Part shown: positions 6,596-14,776 of the stretch, piece by piece
Layout: each line of letters begins with the position of its first letter
How positions within the stretch are numbered: position 1 is the stretch's first letter
NCBI GenBank assembly: GCA_047973435.1
Contig: JBKECA010000459.1
Coordinates: 1 to 16,658, forward strand
DNA length: 16,658 nucleotides
Direction of reading: 5' to 3'
From: JBKECA01 sp047973435
Lineage (GTDB): Bacteria; Planctomycetota; Planctomycetia; Planctomycetales; Planctomycetaceae
Made by a program: the position numbers and the translations under genes
Notes under the pieces: model-generated
Seen by the model: the letters and a program-made list of their open reading frames with translations, nothing else
Databases searched by the model: none
What the model was told of the DNA's origin: nothing

Positions 6596-8716
6596 TTATC
6601 CCGGAGCCGCGTCGGCGTTGCGACTGGGAGTCGCCGGAGGCTCCTCGGCGGCGGCAGGCGCGCGTTCGACAAAGGTCCCCGGCTTCAGTTGTGGGCCCTT
6701 GCGATGATGATCCAGAATCCGCTGCAACTGCTGGGCGTCCATGACTTCCACTTCCATCAATTCGCGAGTCAAGTGCTCAAGCACTTCACGGCGCTGTGAC
6801 AGCGTGTCGCGGGCGATTTCCATGCAATCGTCGATGATCCGCTTAACCTCCAGATCGATTTCCCGGATGGTCTGCTCGCTATGCACGTAGTCGCCCGGCG
6901 TCGCGGATGCCGTCGCCAGAAAGGGAGACCGCTTGCTCTCGCGGTAGTTGACACGTCCCATCTTCGGACTCATGCCAAACTCCATAATCATCCGGCGGGC
7001 GATATCGGTTCCCCGCTCGAGATCGTTCTGGGCACCGGTGGATGTCTCCTCGTAAACGATTTCCTCTGCCGCGATGCCTCCCAGCAGCACGCAAATCCGG
7101 TTCTTGAGTTCGGTTTGCGTTACCAGATGACGGTCTTCCTCCGGGCGCTGCAGCGTGTACCCCAGGGCACCGAGTCCCCGGGGAATAATCGAAACCTTGT
7201 GTACCGGGTCGACATGGGGCAGGCTACAGGCGACGAGTGCGTGCCCCATTTCGTGGTAGGCGACCCGCTGCTTCTCGTCCGGATGAATGATTCGTGACGA
7301 CTTTTCCAGTCCCGCGATCACTCGCTCGATTCCCTCCTCGAACTCGGCCATCGAGACGGACTTACGGTCCTTGCGCGCGGCCAGCAACGCCGCTTCATTG
7401 ACAACATTCGCCAGGTCCGCGCCGACGAAGCCGGGAGTCAGCTTGGCCAACTTCGTGAGGTCGACATCCTCCGCCAGCTTGACTTTGGCGGAATGCACCT
7501 TGAGAATCGCCTCGCGGCCCCGAAAGTCCGGACGGTCAACCAGCACATGGCGGTCAAAACGACCGGGCCTCATCAGGGCGGGATCGAGTGTCTCGGGACG
7601 GTTTGTGGCCGCCATCACAATCACGCTCTCGTCAGACGAAAAACCGTCCATCTCGACCAGCAGCGCGTTGAGGGTTTGCTCGCGTTCATCATGTCCGCCG
7701 GGCATACCGCCGCTGCGGGCCTTGCCGAGCGCGTCCAGTTCGTCGATGAAAATGATCGCGGGCGACTTGGCGATCGCCTGGGCAAACATGTCCCGTACAC
7801 GAGCGGCACCAACGCCGACGAACATTTCGACGAAGTCCGACCCCGACAGACTGAAGAACGGCACCTTGGCCTCGCCCGCCACCGCTTTCGCCAGCAGCGT
7901 CTTGCCGGTACCGGGAGGCCCCACCAGGAGCACCCCGCGGGGAATGCGACCGCCAAGGGCCTGGTACTTCTCTGGCGTCTTCAGGAACTCCACGACTTCC
8001 TTCAATTCCTCGACCGCCTCTTCAATGCCGGCGACATCCTTGAAGGTGACGCGAATGTCGTCGTCGGCGAAGAGTTTGCCGCGGCTGCGACCAAAGCTCA
8101 TCGCGGATCCTGCGCCGCCGATGCGGCGGAAGACGATTACCATCACCAGTATCAACGACAGCAGGAAAGCGAAGTAGACGATCGAAGCCCAGTCTCCGGG
8201 CGGAGCCGTGCCGCTCACGTCGATCCCCTTTTCCGTAAGTTGCACTCGTAGCGATTCCAGCGACGAGTCGGGGAGGCCATACACCGCGATGCGATACCGT
8301 CGCAGATCTGTGGCGACCTTCAATGGCGCCGCGGGAGTCCCCGGTTCTTCGCTGCGGGTCGCGGGTGTCTCGTCGGCCTTGGGAGCAATTTGTGGCCCAC
8401 CGAGGCCATCAATCATCAAGGCCCGGGGATCGTCCTCGGGCAAATTCTGAAAGCGGATGTAATCAGGACTGAAGGTCAGTTCGAATACGTTCGTGCGATC
8501 AAACTTCCCCGTCGCCAGCCCGGTTTCGAACTCGCCATAGGACAGGTCTTCCCCCCGTCGGCTGCCAAACAGCATGTTCAGGCCGATCAACAGGATGCCG
8601 ACCCCCAGAATCACATAAAGCGCCAGCGATCCCGATGGCTTCTCCTTGGGAGACCGCGGCGAGCGACCTGTGCCATTAGAGGGCTGTTGAGGGGGGCTGT
8701 CGTGCGAATCAGACAT
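6596..8716 (-). CDS. ftsH: ATP-dependent zinc metalloprotease FtsH
   Basis: A membrane-anchored AAA+ protease (706 residues) that degrades damaged membrane proteins and selected regulators as a hexamer. Order of parts: polar N-terminus; first membrane helix about 30-51; periplasmic domain about 52-177; second helix about 178-197; AAA domain with Walker A GPPGTGKT at 266-273, Walker B IIFIDE at 321-326 and the RPGRFDRH arginine-finger region at about 383-390; protease domain with HEMGH (H488, E489, H492) and the likely third zinc ligand D565 in NDLERGTD. All catalytic residues are present. The periplasmic part includes a Thr/Pro/Ala-rich stretch (about 109-132). I chose the ATG at 8716 since it gives the compact N-terminus and has GGAG about 12 bases upstream. 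Planctomycetes often carry several ftsH copies, so it may be a paralogue. Confidence 0.97.
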   Translation of the reverse strand: MSDSHDSPPQQPSNGTGRSPRSPKEKPSGSLALYVILGVGILLIGLNMLFGSRRGEDLSYGEFETGLATGKFDRTNVFELTFSPDYIRFQNLPEDDPRALMIDGLGGPQIAPKADETPATRSEEPGTPAAPLKVATDLRRYRIAVYGLPDSSLESLRVQLTEKGIDVSGTAPPGDWASIVYFAFLLSLILVMVIVFRRIGGAGSAMSFGRSRGKLFADDDIRVTFKDVAGIEEAVEELKEVVEFLKTPEKYQALGGRIPRGVLLVGPPGTGKTLLAKAVAGEAKVPFFSLSGSDFVEMFVGVGAARVRDMFAQAIAKSPAIIFIDELDALGKARSGGMPGGHDEREQTLNALLVEMDGFSSDESVIVMAATNRPETLDPALMRPGRFDRHVLVDRPDFRGREAILKVHSAKVKLAEDVDLTKLAKLTPGFVGADLANVVNEAALLAARKDRKSVSMAEFEEGIERVIAGLEKSSRIIHPDEKQRVAYHEMGHALVACSLPHVDPVHKVSIIPRGLGALGYTLQRPEEDRHLVTQTELKNRICVLLGGIAAEEIVYEETSTGAQNDLERGTDIARRMIMEFGMSPKMGRVNYRESKRSPFLATASATPGDYVHSEQTIREIDLEVKRIIDDCMEIARDTLSQRREVLEHLTRELMEVEVMDAQQLQRILDHHRKGPQLKPGTFVERAPAAAEEPPATPSRNADAAPG

Positions 8717-8801
8717 GAGCGTTAGCGACTCCAATTCCCTGATTGGGCCCGCGCCTGCCATTCGCAGAAACGCATTCTGCCCCAAGTTTTCCACTACAGC
8801 C

Positions 8802-8830
8802 ACTTTAGACCTATGTCCGCAGGGGGTCAA
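8802..8830 (-). promoter_or_regulatory. Sigma-70-type promoter of ftsH
   Basis: On the - strand: TTGACC (8830-8825), a 17-base spacer, TAAAGT (8807-8802). The match is 5/6 at -35 and 4/6 at -10. The leader to the ATG at 8716 would be about 80 bases. I see no CIRCE or other heat-shock operator. Confidence 0.5.
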
Positions 8831-8934
8831 CAATCTGTCTCCGCTGCGACGGAGTTAGAACAACCGGCTGTGACGATCGTTGCTGTGAAAGGGCTTGGTA
8901 AGCATCGATGGGACCGAATGTGGCTTGATTCTGA

Positions 8935-9126
8935 CCGTCCGATGTACTTCAGAATCTCGATCGGCACCTCAGGCAACCCAGGGGGCGACGCAAGAACGGC
9001 CGGCTGGTCGCAGCAGGCAAACCCAAGATGGTCGCAATCATCGCCTGCATGCGAAAGCGGCTCACCATCCTCAATGTCATGATCCGTGATGGACAATCAT
9101 GGAACACTCAACCGATAAACACTTGA
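8935..9126 (+). pseudogene. C-terminal remnant of an IS110/IS116/IS902-family transposase
   Basis: In the + frame ending at TGA 9124-9126 the translation reads GRLVAAGKPKMVAIIACMRK, then RLTILNVMIRDGQSWN and a short tail. AAGKPKxVAxIACMRKxLTILNxMxRD is the very characteristic C-terminal stretch of IS110-family transposases (Transposase_20 region). The frame is closed upstream by TGA at 8932 and there is no start or DEDD domain, so only the last 60 or so residues survive. Just after the stop, the next frame reads LEIQDS, reminiscent of the usual tail of these proteins, which hints at a frameshift. A 13-bp palindrome CTTGAA-A-TTCAAG (9122-9134) overlaps the stop. No intact element end was found. 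Confidence 0.65.
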
Positions 9127-9247
9127 AATTCAAGACAGTCGCTACTTGCTTAACATGCAATCGTCCTGGCGGTATTGCGGCGAGATCTGGTTGTCTGCCA
9201 CCATCAGCCGGCGGGCGTTATCGCTTAAACACCGCACTCAATTCAGG

Positions 9248-10864
9248 TTAACGACTTCCTCTCAGCCGAGGGTCGGCCGCATCGCGGAAGGCTTCGCCTA
9301 CGAGGTTGTAGCAGGTAATCGTGATGAAGATCGCCAGGCCGGGCAGGAAAATGATCCAGCCGGCGCTGAAAATCGCGTCTCGCCCGTCGGACAGGATGCC
9401 CCCCCAGGAGGGTTTTGGAATGGTGATGCCCAGACCGAGAAACGACAGGGCGCTCTCCGTCAAAATGGCTCCGGCCACGCCGAAGGTCGCGGCCACGAGC
9501 ACTGGCGCCATCGCATTGGGCAGCACATGTTTGAAGATCAGTCGCAGCGGGCTGTAGCCTAGCACTCGCCCCGCCAGAACGAATTCCTGTCCGCTCAGTC
9601 GCAGGAACTCCGCTCGCACGAGACGGGCGACGCCGGTCCAGCTGGTCAGGCCGATGACGACCATGATGACCCACATGCTCGGGCCCACGAAGGCCACGAT
9701 TGCCAGAATGAGGAAGAAGCTGGGGAAGCAGATCATCACTTCGATCAGCCGCGAGATCAGCATGTCGACCCAGCCGCGGAAGTATCCGGCGATGGCACCA
9801 ACAACGACGCCAATGGCGACATAGATACCGACGGCCACCACGCCCACGGCGAGGCTGACTCGCCCGCCCCAGATCATTCTGCAGGCGAGATCGCGTCCCA
9901 GGTTGTCGGTCCCCAGCCAGTGGGTCGGTTTGGCGGGGAGGCCGTTCGGCGGGTCAGCGTTGTCGACAGTCGTCTGGGCTCGCTCCTGGTCATGCCACCA
10001 CGGCGGCGGGGACTTCTTGGAGTCCAAATCGTTCTCGTCCAGACCGTACGGAATAACGGGCCACAACACGGAGTCGTAAACCACGGGTGCTCGCTTCAGC
10101 ACTGCGACATCGACGTTCATCAACCGGCCGCGTTTGTAGGCGGTCAGGTCATTTTGAGCAGGCACGAGCAGCCACCAGCCAAGGCCCAGCAGTGTCGGCA
10201 GACCGAGTACCAAAGCCCATGTTGTCTGATTGATCGCGGGATGCATTCGGCCGAACTGCTTGCGGAGCAACCAGCGCCAGATTGGCGCCGACAGGAACAG
10301 CAGTGCGGCCACCATGAATCCGATGTCCACGCCATTCAGCTGTGCGAAGACAGGGAACCGCCAGCGGGTATGGAACTCCATCTTACGGGCGTTGAGGGTC
10401 AACACGTCCGACTGCAGCGTTTGGAGTGCGGCCTTGTCTGTGGCCTCGGCGGCGGTGTTGAAACGTTGCCGCAGCGCGGCGATGTTTTCACCCTGCTCGG
10501 CGATGACCGCCGCCTGCATCTCGGACAGCCGGTCGCGAATGGATCGTCGCAGGCTGTCGGAATCGATGTCCAGCGGCTGGCCTTGCGCATCGACAGGGGG
10601 CTGCACCAGTTGGCCGATCAGTGCTGCAGCGGCCTTGCGGGCTTCGTTGTATTCATTCCCGTTCCAGCCCCGATAGGCGATGGGACGATCGTTGGCCAGA
10701 AACGGCGCAAAGATGCTCACCGCGGCGAGAATGACAATGATCAGATAGCAGATGACCGCCGTCGTCCGTTTGCGGAACTCGCGGCCGATCATTGCCCATT
10801 GGCTTTCGCCACGGGGAAGCTCCGTCAAAGCGGGCTTGTCACTAGTGGGAGTCGTCGAGGTCAC
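9248..10864 (-). CDS. Peptide ABC transporter permease, OppC/DppC type, with large insertion
   Basis: An inner-membrane permease subunit of a peptide/nickel-type ABC importer. The core is canonical from THWLGTDNLGRDLACRMIWG (about 314-333) to the end, with the ATPase-docking EAA loop at about 425-455 (AGRVLGYSPLRLIFKHVLPN). The first helix is at about 34-55, also canonical. Between them lie about 260 residues where relatives have about 40-60: a charged, possibly helical stretch (70-165), two extra predicted helices (about 179-200 and 214-235) and a second hydrophilic stretch (236-312). Total 538 residues against about 300 usually. Two extra helices keep the topology consistent. The start is GTG and overlaps the stop of the upstream permease by 4 bases (GTGA), implying translational coupling. 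No ATPase gene follows. Confidence 0.93.
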   Translation of the reverse strand: MTSTTPTSDKPALTELPRGESQWAMIGREFRKRTTAVICYLIIVILAAVSIFAPFLANDRPIAYRGWNGNEYNEARKAAAALIGQLVQPPVDAQGQPLDIDSDSLRRSIRDRLSEMQAAVIAEQGENIAALRQRFNTAAEATDKAALQTLQSDVLTLNARKMEFHTRWRFPVFAQLNGVDIGFMVAALLFLSAPIWRWLLRKQFGRMHPAINQTTWALVLGLPTLLGLGWWLLVPAQNDLTAYKRGRLMNVDVAVLKRAPVVYDSVLWPVIPYGLDENDLDSKKSPPPWWHDQERAQTTVDNADPPNGLPAKPTHWLGTDNLGRDLACRMIWGGRVSLAVGVVAVGIYVAIGVVVGAIAGYFRGWVDMLISRLIEVMICFPSFFLILAIVAFVGPSMWVIMVVIGLTSWTGVARLVRAEFLRLSGQEFVLAGRVLGYSPLRLIFKHVLPNAMAPVLVAATFGVAGAILTESALSFLGLGITIPKPSWGGILSDGRDAIFSAGWIIFLPGLAIFITITCYNLVGEAFRDAADPRLRGSR

Positions 10865-11904
10865 TTCGTCCCCCCATCGAAGCTGACGCGGGGATCGACC
10901 AGCACGTACATGATGTCCGACACCAGCAGTCCGAACAGTGTCATCACGGCGGACAGCATCAGCGTGGCCATCACCACGTCGTATTCGCGGGCGAGCACGT
11001 ACTCATACGCATACAGTCCCATACCGGGGATGTTGAAGATCACCTCGATAATGACGCTTCCCCCCACTAGAAACGGCAGCAGCGAAGCGAACAGGGTGAT
11101 GATCGGGAAGAGGCCATTCCGTAGAGCGTGCACGAGGATCGTGCGAGTCTTGCTGCAGCCTTTGGCCTGAGCTGTGCGAATGTAGTCTTGTCGAATGACC
11201 TCGAGCATACCTGCCCGCATCTGGCGGCTGATGTAGGCCAAGCCGCCGTACGTCAGGCAGATAACGGGCAGGGTGATGTGCCAGACGTAGTCCTCAAATC
11301 GGTCCCAGCTGTGGAACTCCTGGAAGTGCTGCCACCAGCCGGTCAGCGGGGGGAAGCGGTCGTCGTGCAGGCCCGCGACCGGAAACCGCCAGGCCCGCTC
11401 GGGATCGCACAGCCAGATACGGAGCATCTCGGCGACCCAGAAGTTGGGGAGGCTGTATAGCACAAATAACCCGACGGTCATGGCCCGGTCGAGCCACGAA
11501 CGGGGGTAAGCGGCGCTATAGATGCCGATCGGCACGGCGATCAAGTAGATCAGCGCGAACACGATCGTGTTCAGCTTCGCGGATACGAGCAACCGTTCTC
11601 CCAGATCGGACCAGATCATCCGACCGTTCCGCAGATAGCGCAGGTCTCCGGTGGCCAGCCGCTTCAGGAAGTAGCCAAACTGAACGTAGTTGGGCTCGTC
11701 CAGATGCCAGCGTTTGCGGAACTGAGCCTCCGCCTGCTGAATTCCCTTGCGATCCCGGAGGCCCGATGCCGCCTCACCCGCCGAGCCATACCGCATGGCC
11801 GCGGGGTCGCCGGGGGCCATTTTGATGACCCCCCATGAGATAATCATGATCCCGATCAGGGTCGGAATCATGATGAGCACGCGCTTGAAGATGTATTGCA
11901 GCAA
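10861..11904 (-). CDS. Peptide ABC transporter permease, OppB/DppB type
   Basis: A 347-residue inner-membrane permease and partner of the following OppC-type subunit. The N-terminus LQYIFKRVLIMIPTLIGI with an early helix, then MAPGDPAA (29-36), is diagnostic of OppB/DppB. Further helices lie at about 110-130, 142-160, 208-224, 265-285 and 310-335. The EAA loop is at about 240-268 (YIRTAQAKGCSKTRTILVHA). Length is close to normal, with a modest extra stretch at 165-200. The start is TTG at 11904, which matches the usual N-terminus of the family; no good ribosome site is visible. It lies 119 bp after the binding protein gene and overlaps the next gene by 4 bases. Confidence 0.93.
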   Translation of the reverse strand: MLQYIFKRVLIMIPTLIGIMIISWGVIKMAPGDPAAMRYGSAGEAASGLRDRKGIQQAEAQFRKRWHLDEPNYVQFGYFLKRLATGDLRYLRNGRMIWSDLGERLLVSAKLNTIVFALIYLIAVPIGIYSAAYPRSWLDRAMTVGLFVLYSLPNFWVAEMLRIWLCDPERAWRFPVAGLHDDRFPPLTGWWQHFQEFHSWDRFEDYVWHITLPVICLTYGGLAYISRQMRAGMLEVIRQDYIRTAQAKGCSKTRTILVHALRNGLFPIITLFASLLPFLVGGSVIIEVIFNIPGMGLYAYEYVLAREYDVVMATLMLSAVMTLFGLLVSDIMYVLVDPRVSFDGGTK

Positions 11905-11950
11905 GGGATCGTCGGATGCTGAGAGTTCAGAGTCGAGAGCGGAAGCGCGG

Positions 11951-11994
11951 AGAGCCGCATTCGATCATGGAGCGATTTGGAATCCAGCGGCTCT
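11951..11994 (-). other. Inverted repeat between the binding-protein and permease genes
   Basis: AGAGCCGC (11951-11958) is the reverse complement of GCGGCTCT (11987-11994), with 28 bases between. It lies in the 119-bp spacer of the transporter set. Such intercistronic stems often protect the binding-protein message and lower permease expression; that role is inference here. Confidence 0.35.
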
Positions 11995-12023
11995 GAAGAC
12001 GGGATCTCTGCTCCTGGCTCCCG

Positions 12024-14471
12024 TCACTGATTTTCCTTGGCGACCCACCAGCGGCGCAGGTCGAAGCCGGGTCGCAGGGGATACCATTTTACCCCGCGAA
12101 ACTTCTTGCGGTAGATCCCTTTATCTTTGGGAGTAAACAGGAACATGTATGGCTGTTCCTGATCCAACAGGCGATGGAACGAATGGTGGATACACTCCCG
12201 TTTCTCAGCATCCAGAGTGACGCGGAGCATGGCGATCAGGTCGTCCGCCACGGAATTCCGGAAGAATACGTGGTTGCTGCTCCGCTTGTTCAGGTCTGCT
12301 TCGGAACTGTGCCACAGCTGAAAAGGATCGCTTTCCAGGTTCTGCGCCCAGGACATGCAACAGACATCAAAGTCCCGGTTCTGAATCCGTTCCAGATAAC
12401 TGGCCCACTCCAGGGACTGCACCTTGGCTTCGATCCCGACCTGCTTGAAGTTCCTCTGCAGCACCGCCAGCAACTCTTCCGTTGTTTTGCTGCCACTGGG
12501 AATCAGCAGCTCGCAGGAGAACTTCTGGCCTCCGCGATCGAGAACACCATCACCATTGGAGTCGACCCAGCCGGCCGCCTCCAGCAACTCCTTAGCCGCC
12601 TCGGGATCGTATCCAATCGGATGCACCGCCTGATCGTAGCCGATGCCGAAAATGTACTGACTTCCAGATACAGGCACCCCTGCGTTGTGCAACTTCTTTT
12701 TCAGCCACTCCTCGCGATCAAACAATAAGGCCAACGCCAGTCGAACGCGCGGATCGGTGAACTGCGGCTTCAACTCATTCCAGCCCACGTAGCCATAGCC
12801 GGGGCTGTACCACATCGCTTTGACGTACTCATCCTTCAGCCAGGTCGGCGGAGGCTCCAAGTCCTCGAAGAACTGTTCCGCCGGCATGCGATAGTAGAAG
12901 TCCAGTTCGCCCGCACGCAGGGCCTGCAGGGCGGTGGTGTCGTCCGGGATGAACTTGAAGACCAGTTCATCGAGGTAGCCGGCCCGGTCTTTGTCCCAGT
13001 AATCATTCCGCCGTTTGAGCGAGATAAAGTCCTGCCGGTTCCAGCGATCAATGACATAGGGGCCCGTGCCGATTGGGTTGTCGTTGTAGCGGCTGTCGGA
13101 GTTGAAGAACTTGGCGAAGGCCTCGCCATGCACGCTGATTTTCTTTTGGGCGGTCTCCTCTTCCTCGGTCAAATGTTCCAGCGTTAACGTCTTTCCGTCC
13201 TCTTTGAAACGCTGCTCGAAGACATGCCAGGGCGGCGTGATTGAGGCGAGGTCATAGGTGAATTCAAACGCCTGGAAGTACTGTTCCCGATACTTCATCC
13301 GCACCACTTGCTTCGACAGCGGCTGGCACTCCACCAGATCGGCGTAGTAAACGCGGACGGAATCCCCGTCGACGAGCGGATTGCGCACGGCGTGATACCC
13401 GAACTCCAGGTCCTGCGCGGTAAACGGCTGGCCGTCGGACCAGGTGGCGTCCGGCCGCAGGTAGTACGTGAAATAGGTCTCGCGCTGGACGTCCGTGTAG
13501 TCGGCCGGCTTCAAAGTGAGTGACTCCTGACCTTCCTTCTTGAGCTGCGCCGCGAGCGGGTTGTCGTCCGATCCAGCGCGAACGGTGACCGTTCCGTCCT
13601 CTCCCTTTTCCGTCAGCCCGTACAACTCCGCACCGACGTTGACGCGCCATTTGCCGGCAATCAGACCGGCCACCTCGAGCTTGCCATCGGCATCGCTCCA
13701 GAAGTGTCCGCCATTGGCAGGAGCCCCCGGCATGTTGGGAAGGTCCAGCGGATACAACCCCACCCAGACGCCCCCCAATGGCTGACCATCTTCGCCCAGC
13801 GTCTCGAACTCGAATTCCGGCGGCTTCTTGGGATCGCTGATCTGCGGGGCATCAATTTCCAGCTGCGCCGCCGGCTCGCCACCTGCGAGTCGAATCCGCC
13901 GCACATGGCCCGGATAGTCCGCCGCCAGCCGCACCGCATCTTCGACGACCCACTTCGACGCCAGCTTCGGCTCAAATTTCAGCGTCTCCTTGTTCTGATA
14001 GGCCAGCGCGTCCTGAACGTACTCAAAAATGTAGGTGTGATAGGCCGAGGTCTCGGTAACCGGGTTCATCGTTTTGGGCTCGGCACTGAACCGCACGGTC
14101 ATTCGTCCGCCGGTGACCGGCTTCGCCGGGTTCTTCTGGGCATACTCATTCCCAACGTCTTCGGGAATCGCCTCACCGACCTCGAAATCCAGCACCGGCG
14201 CCGGCATTCGCTTGATGGGAATCCCGTCCACCTCCGTCTGAATCTCGATCCTCGGGACGTCTGGGTATTTCTCACACAGCTGGTCGTAGTCCGAAGTCTC
14301 GTCGCCGGACTTGGAAGCAGTCACGGACTTACTGTCGGGCGAATCGCTCGCTGTTTCCCCCGTCGTCGCTTCGCTGCCGGACGAGTTGCCGGACTTGGAT
14401 GCACTCGAAAAACAGCCTGTCAGGCCAAGAGCGAACAACAGCAGGAACAACGCGGGTCGAGTCGATGGCAT
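12024..14471 (-). CDS. Peptide-binding lipoprotein of an ABC importer (SBP_bac_5), enlarged
   Basis: The extracytoplasmic solute-binding subunit that delivers oligopeptides or similar ligands to the two permeases downstream. It starts at ATG 14471 with GAGAG upstream, giving a lipoprotein signal ending in LTGC with C20 as the lipid anchor. A Ser/Thr/Asp-rich tether (21-60) follows. SBP_bac_5 features include GGRMTVRFSAEPKTMNP (120-136), YYLRPDATWSDGQPFTAQD (336-354) and, further on, NPIGTGPYVI and DFDVCCMSW. The protein has 815 residues; relatives have about 520-600. Much of the excess is at about 176-334, where GGVWVGLYP...DADGKLEVAGLIAGKWRVNV (232-279) looks like a carboxypeptidase-regulatory/CnaB-like beta-sandwich. 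First gene of the transporter set; I see no convincing promoter upstream. Confidence 0.93.
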   Translation of the reverse strand: MPSTRPALFLLLFALGLTGCFSSASKSGNSSGSEATTGETASDSPDSKSVTASKSGDETSDYDQLCEKYPDVPRIEIQTEVDGIPIKRMPAPVLDFEVGEAIPEDVGNEYAQKNPAKPVTGGRMTVRFSAEPKTMNPVTETSAYHTYIFEYVQDALAYQNKETLKFEPKLASKWVVEDAVRLAADYPGHVRRIRLAGGEPAAQLEIDAPQISDPKKPPEFEFETLGEDGQPLGGVWVGLYPLDLPNMPGAPANGGHFWSDADGKLEVAGLIAGKWRVNVGAELYGLTEKGEDGTVTVRAGSDDNPLAAQLKKEGQESLTLKPADYTDVQRETYFTYYLRPDATWSDGQPFTAQDLEFGYHAVRNPLVDGDSVRVYYADLVECQPLSKQVVRMKYREQYFQAFEFTYDLASITPPWHVFEQRFKEDGKTLTLEHLTEEEETAQKKISVHGEAFAKFFNSDSRYNDNPIGTGPYVIDRWNRQDFISLKRRNDYWDKDRAGYLDELVFKFIPDDTTALQALRAGELDFYYRMPAEQFFEDLEPPPTWLKDEYVKAMWYSPGYGYVGWNELKPQFTDPRVRLALALLFDREEWLKKKLHNAGVPVSGSQYIFGIGYDQAVHPIGYDPEAAKELLEAAGWVDSNGDGVLDRGGQKFSCELLIPSGSKTTEELLAVLQRNFKQVGIEAKVQSLEWASYLERIQNRDFDVCCMSWAQNLESDPFQLWHSSEADLNKRSSNHVFFRNSVADDLIAMLRVTLDAEKRECIHHSFHRLLDQEQPYMFLFTPKDKGIYRKKFRGVKWYPLRPGFDLRRWWVAKENQ

Positions 14472-14776
14472 CCGTGAATCTCTCGTCAGCGGGCCGAAAG
14501 ACCGCAAAAGACGGTCGCGCGGCGGACGGGGTTCGATCCTGACCACCAGACCGAGACGCGTTCCGACGGGGGAATCAGCAGTGGCACGCGCGGGGAAAAC
14601 GCACGTGTGCGAATCCCAATGCATCCCCGCCGCGGTTCCATCCGACACAACACAGGACAGCCCGGAGGCAACGTGGCGATTCTGGCAAATGCCCGCAACC
14701 CGGGCAAGGGCGAGATCACAGGAGACGCCGGGTAATCGACTGTGGTTGCTCGATCTGGTCTCAATTCAGCTGCAAT
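14472..14776. other. Intergenic region between coaX and the peptide-binding protein gene
   Basis: This 305-bp spacer lies between two - strand genes. It holds a small hairpin GCCCG-CAACC-CGGGC (14691-14705), possibly a weak coaX terminator, and an 8-base direct repeat CAATTCAG (14762-14769 and 14773-14780) at the coaX stop. I see no convincing promoter or gene; the + open frame across it is antisense to the lipoprotein gene. Confidence 0.5.

Larger units (their letters stand above)
8717..9247. other. 531-bp gap: ftsH promoter side and a decayed IS110-type fragment
   Basis: The left part holds the ftsH leader and promoter. From about 8935 to 9150 there is the remnant of an IS110-type transposase. 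The last 100 bp before the permease stop show nothing recognisable. Short open frames on both strands here (for example 8813-9082 + and 8827-9096 -) overlap the remnant or promoter and have no family features. Confidence 0.6.

Noticed and set aside
8813..9096. 89-codon frames on both strands in the ftsH-permease gap
   Set aside because: They overlap the ftsH promoter and the IS110 remnant and have no ribosome site or recognisable family.
9920..11170. 416-codon + strand frame opposite the two permeases
   Set aside because: Antisense to membrane-protein genes with intact EAA loops and a coupled start; no features of its own.
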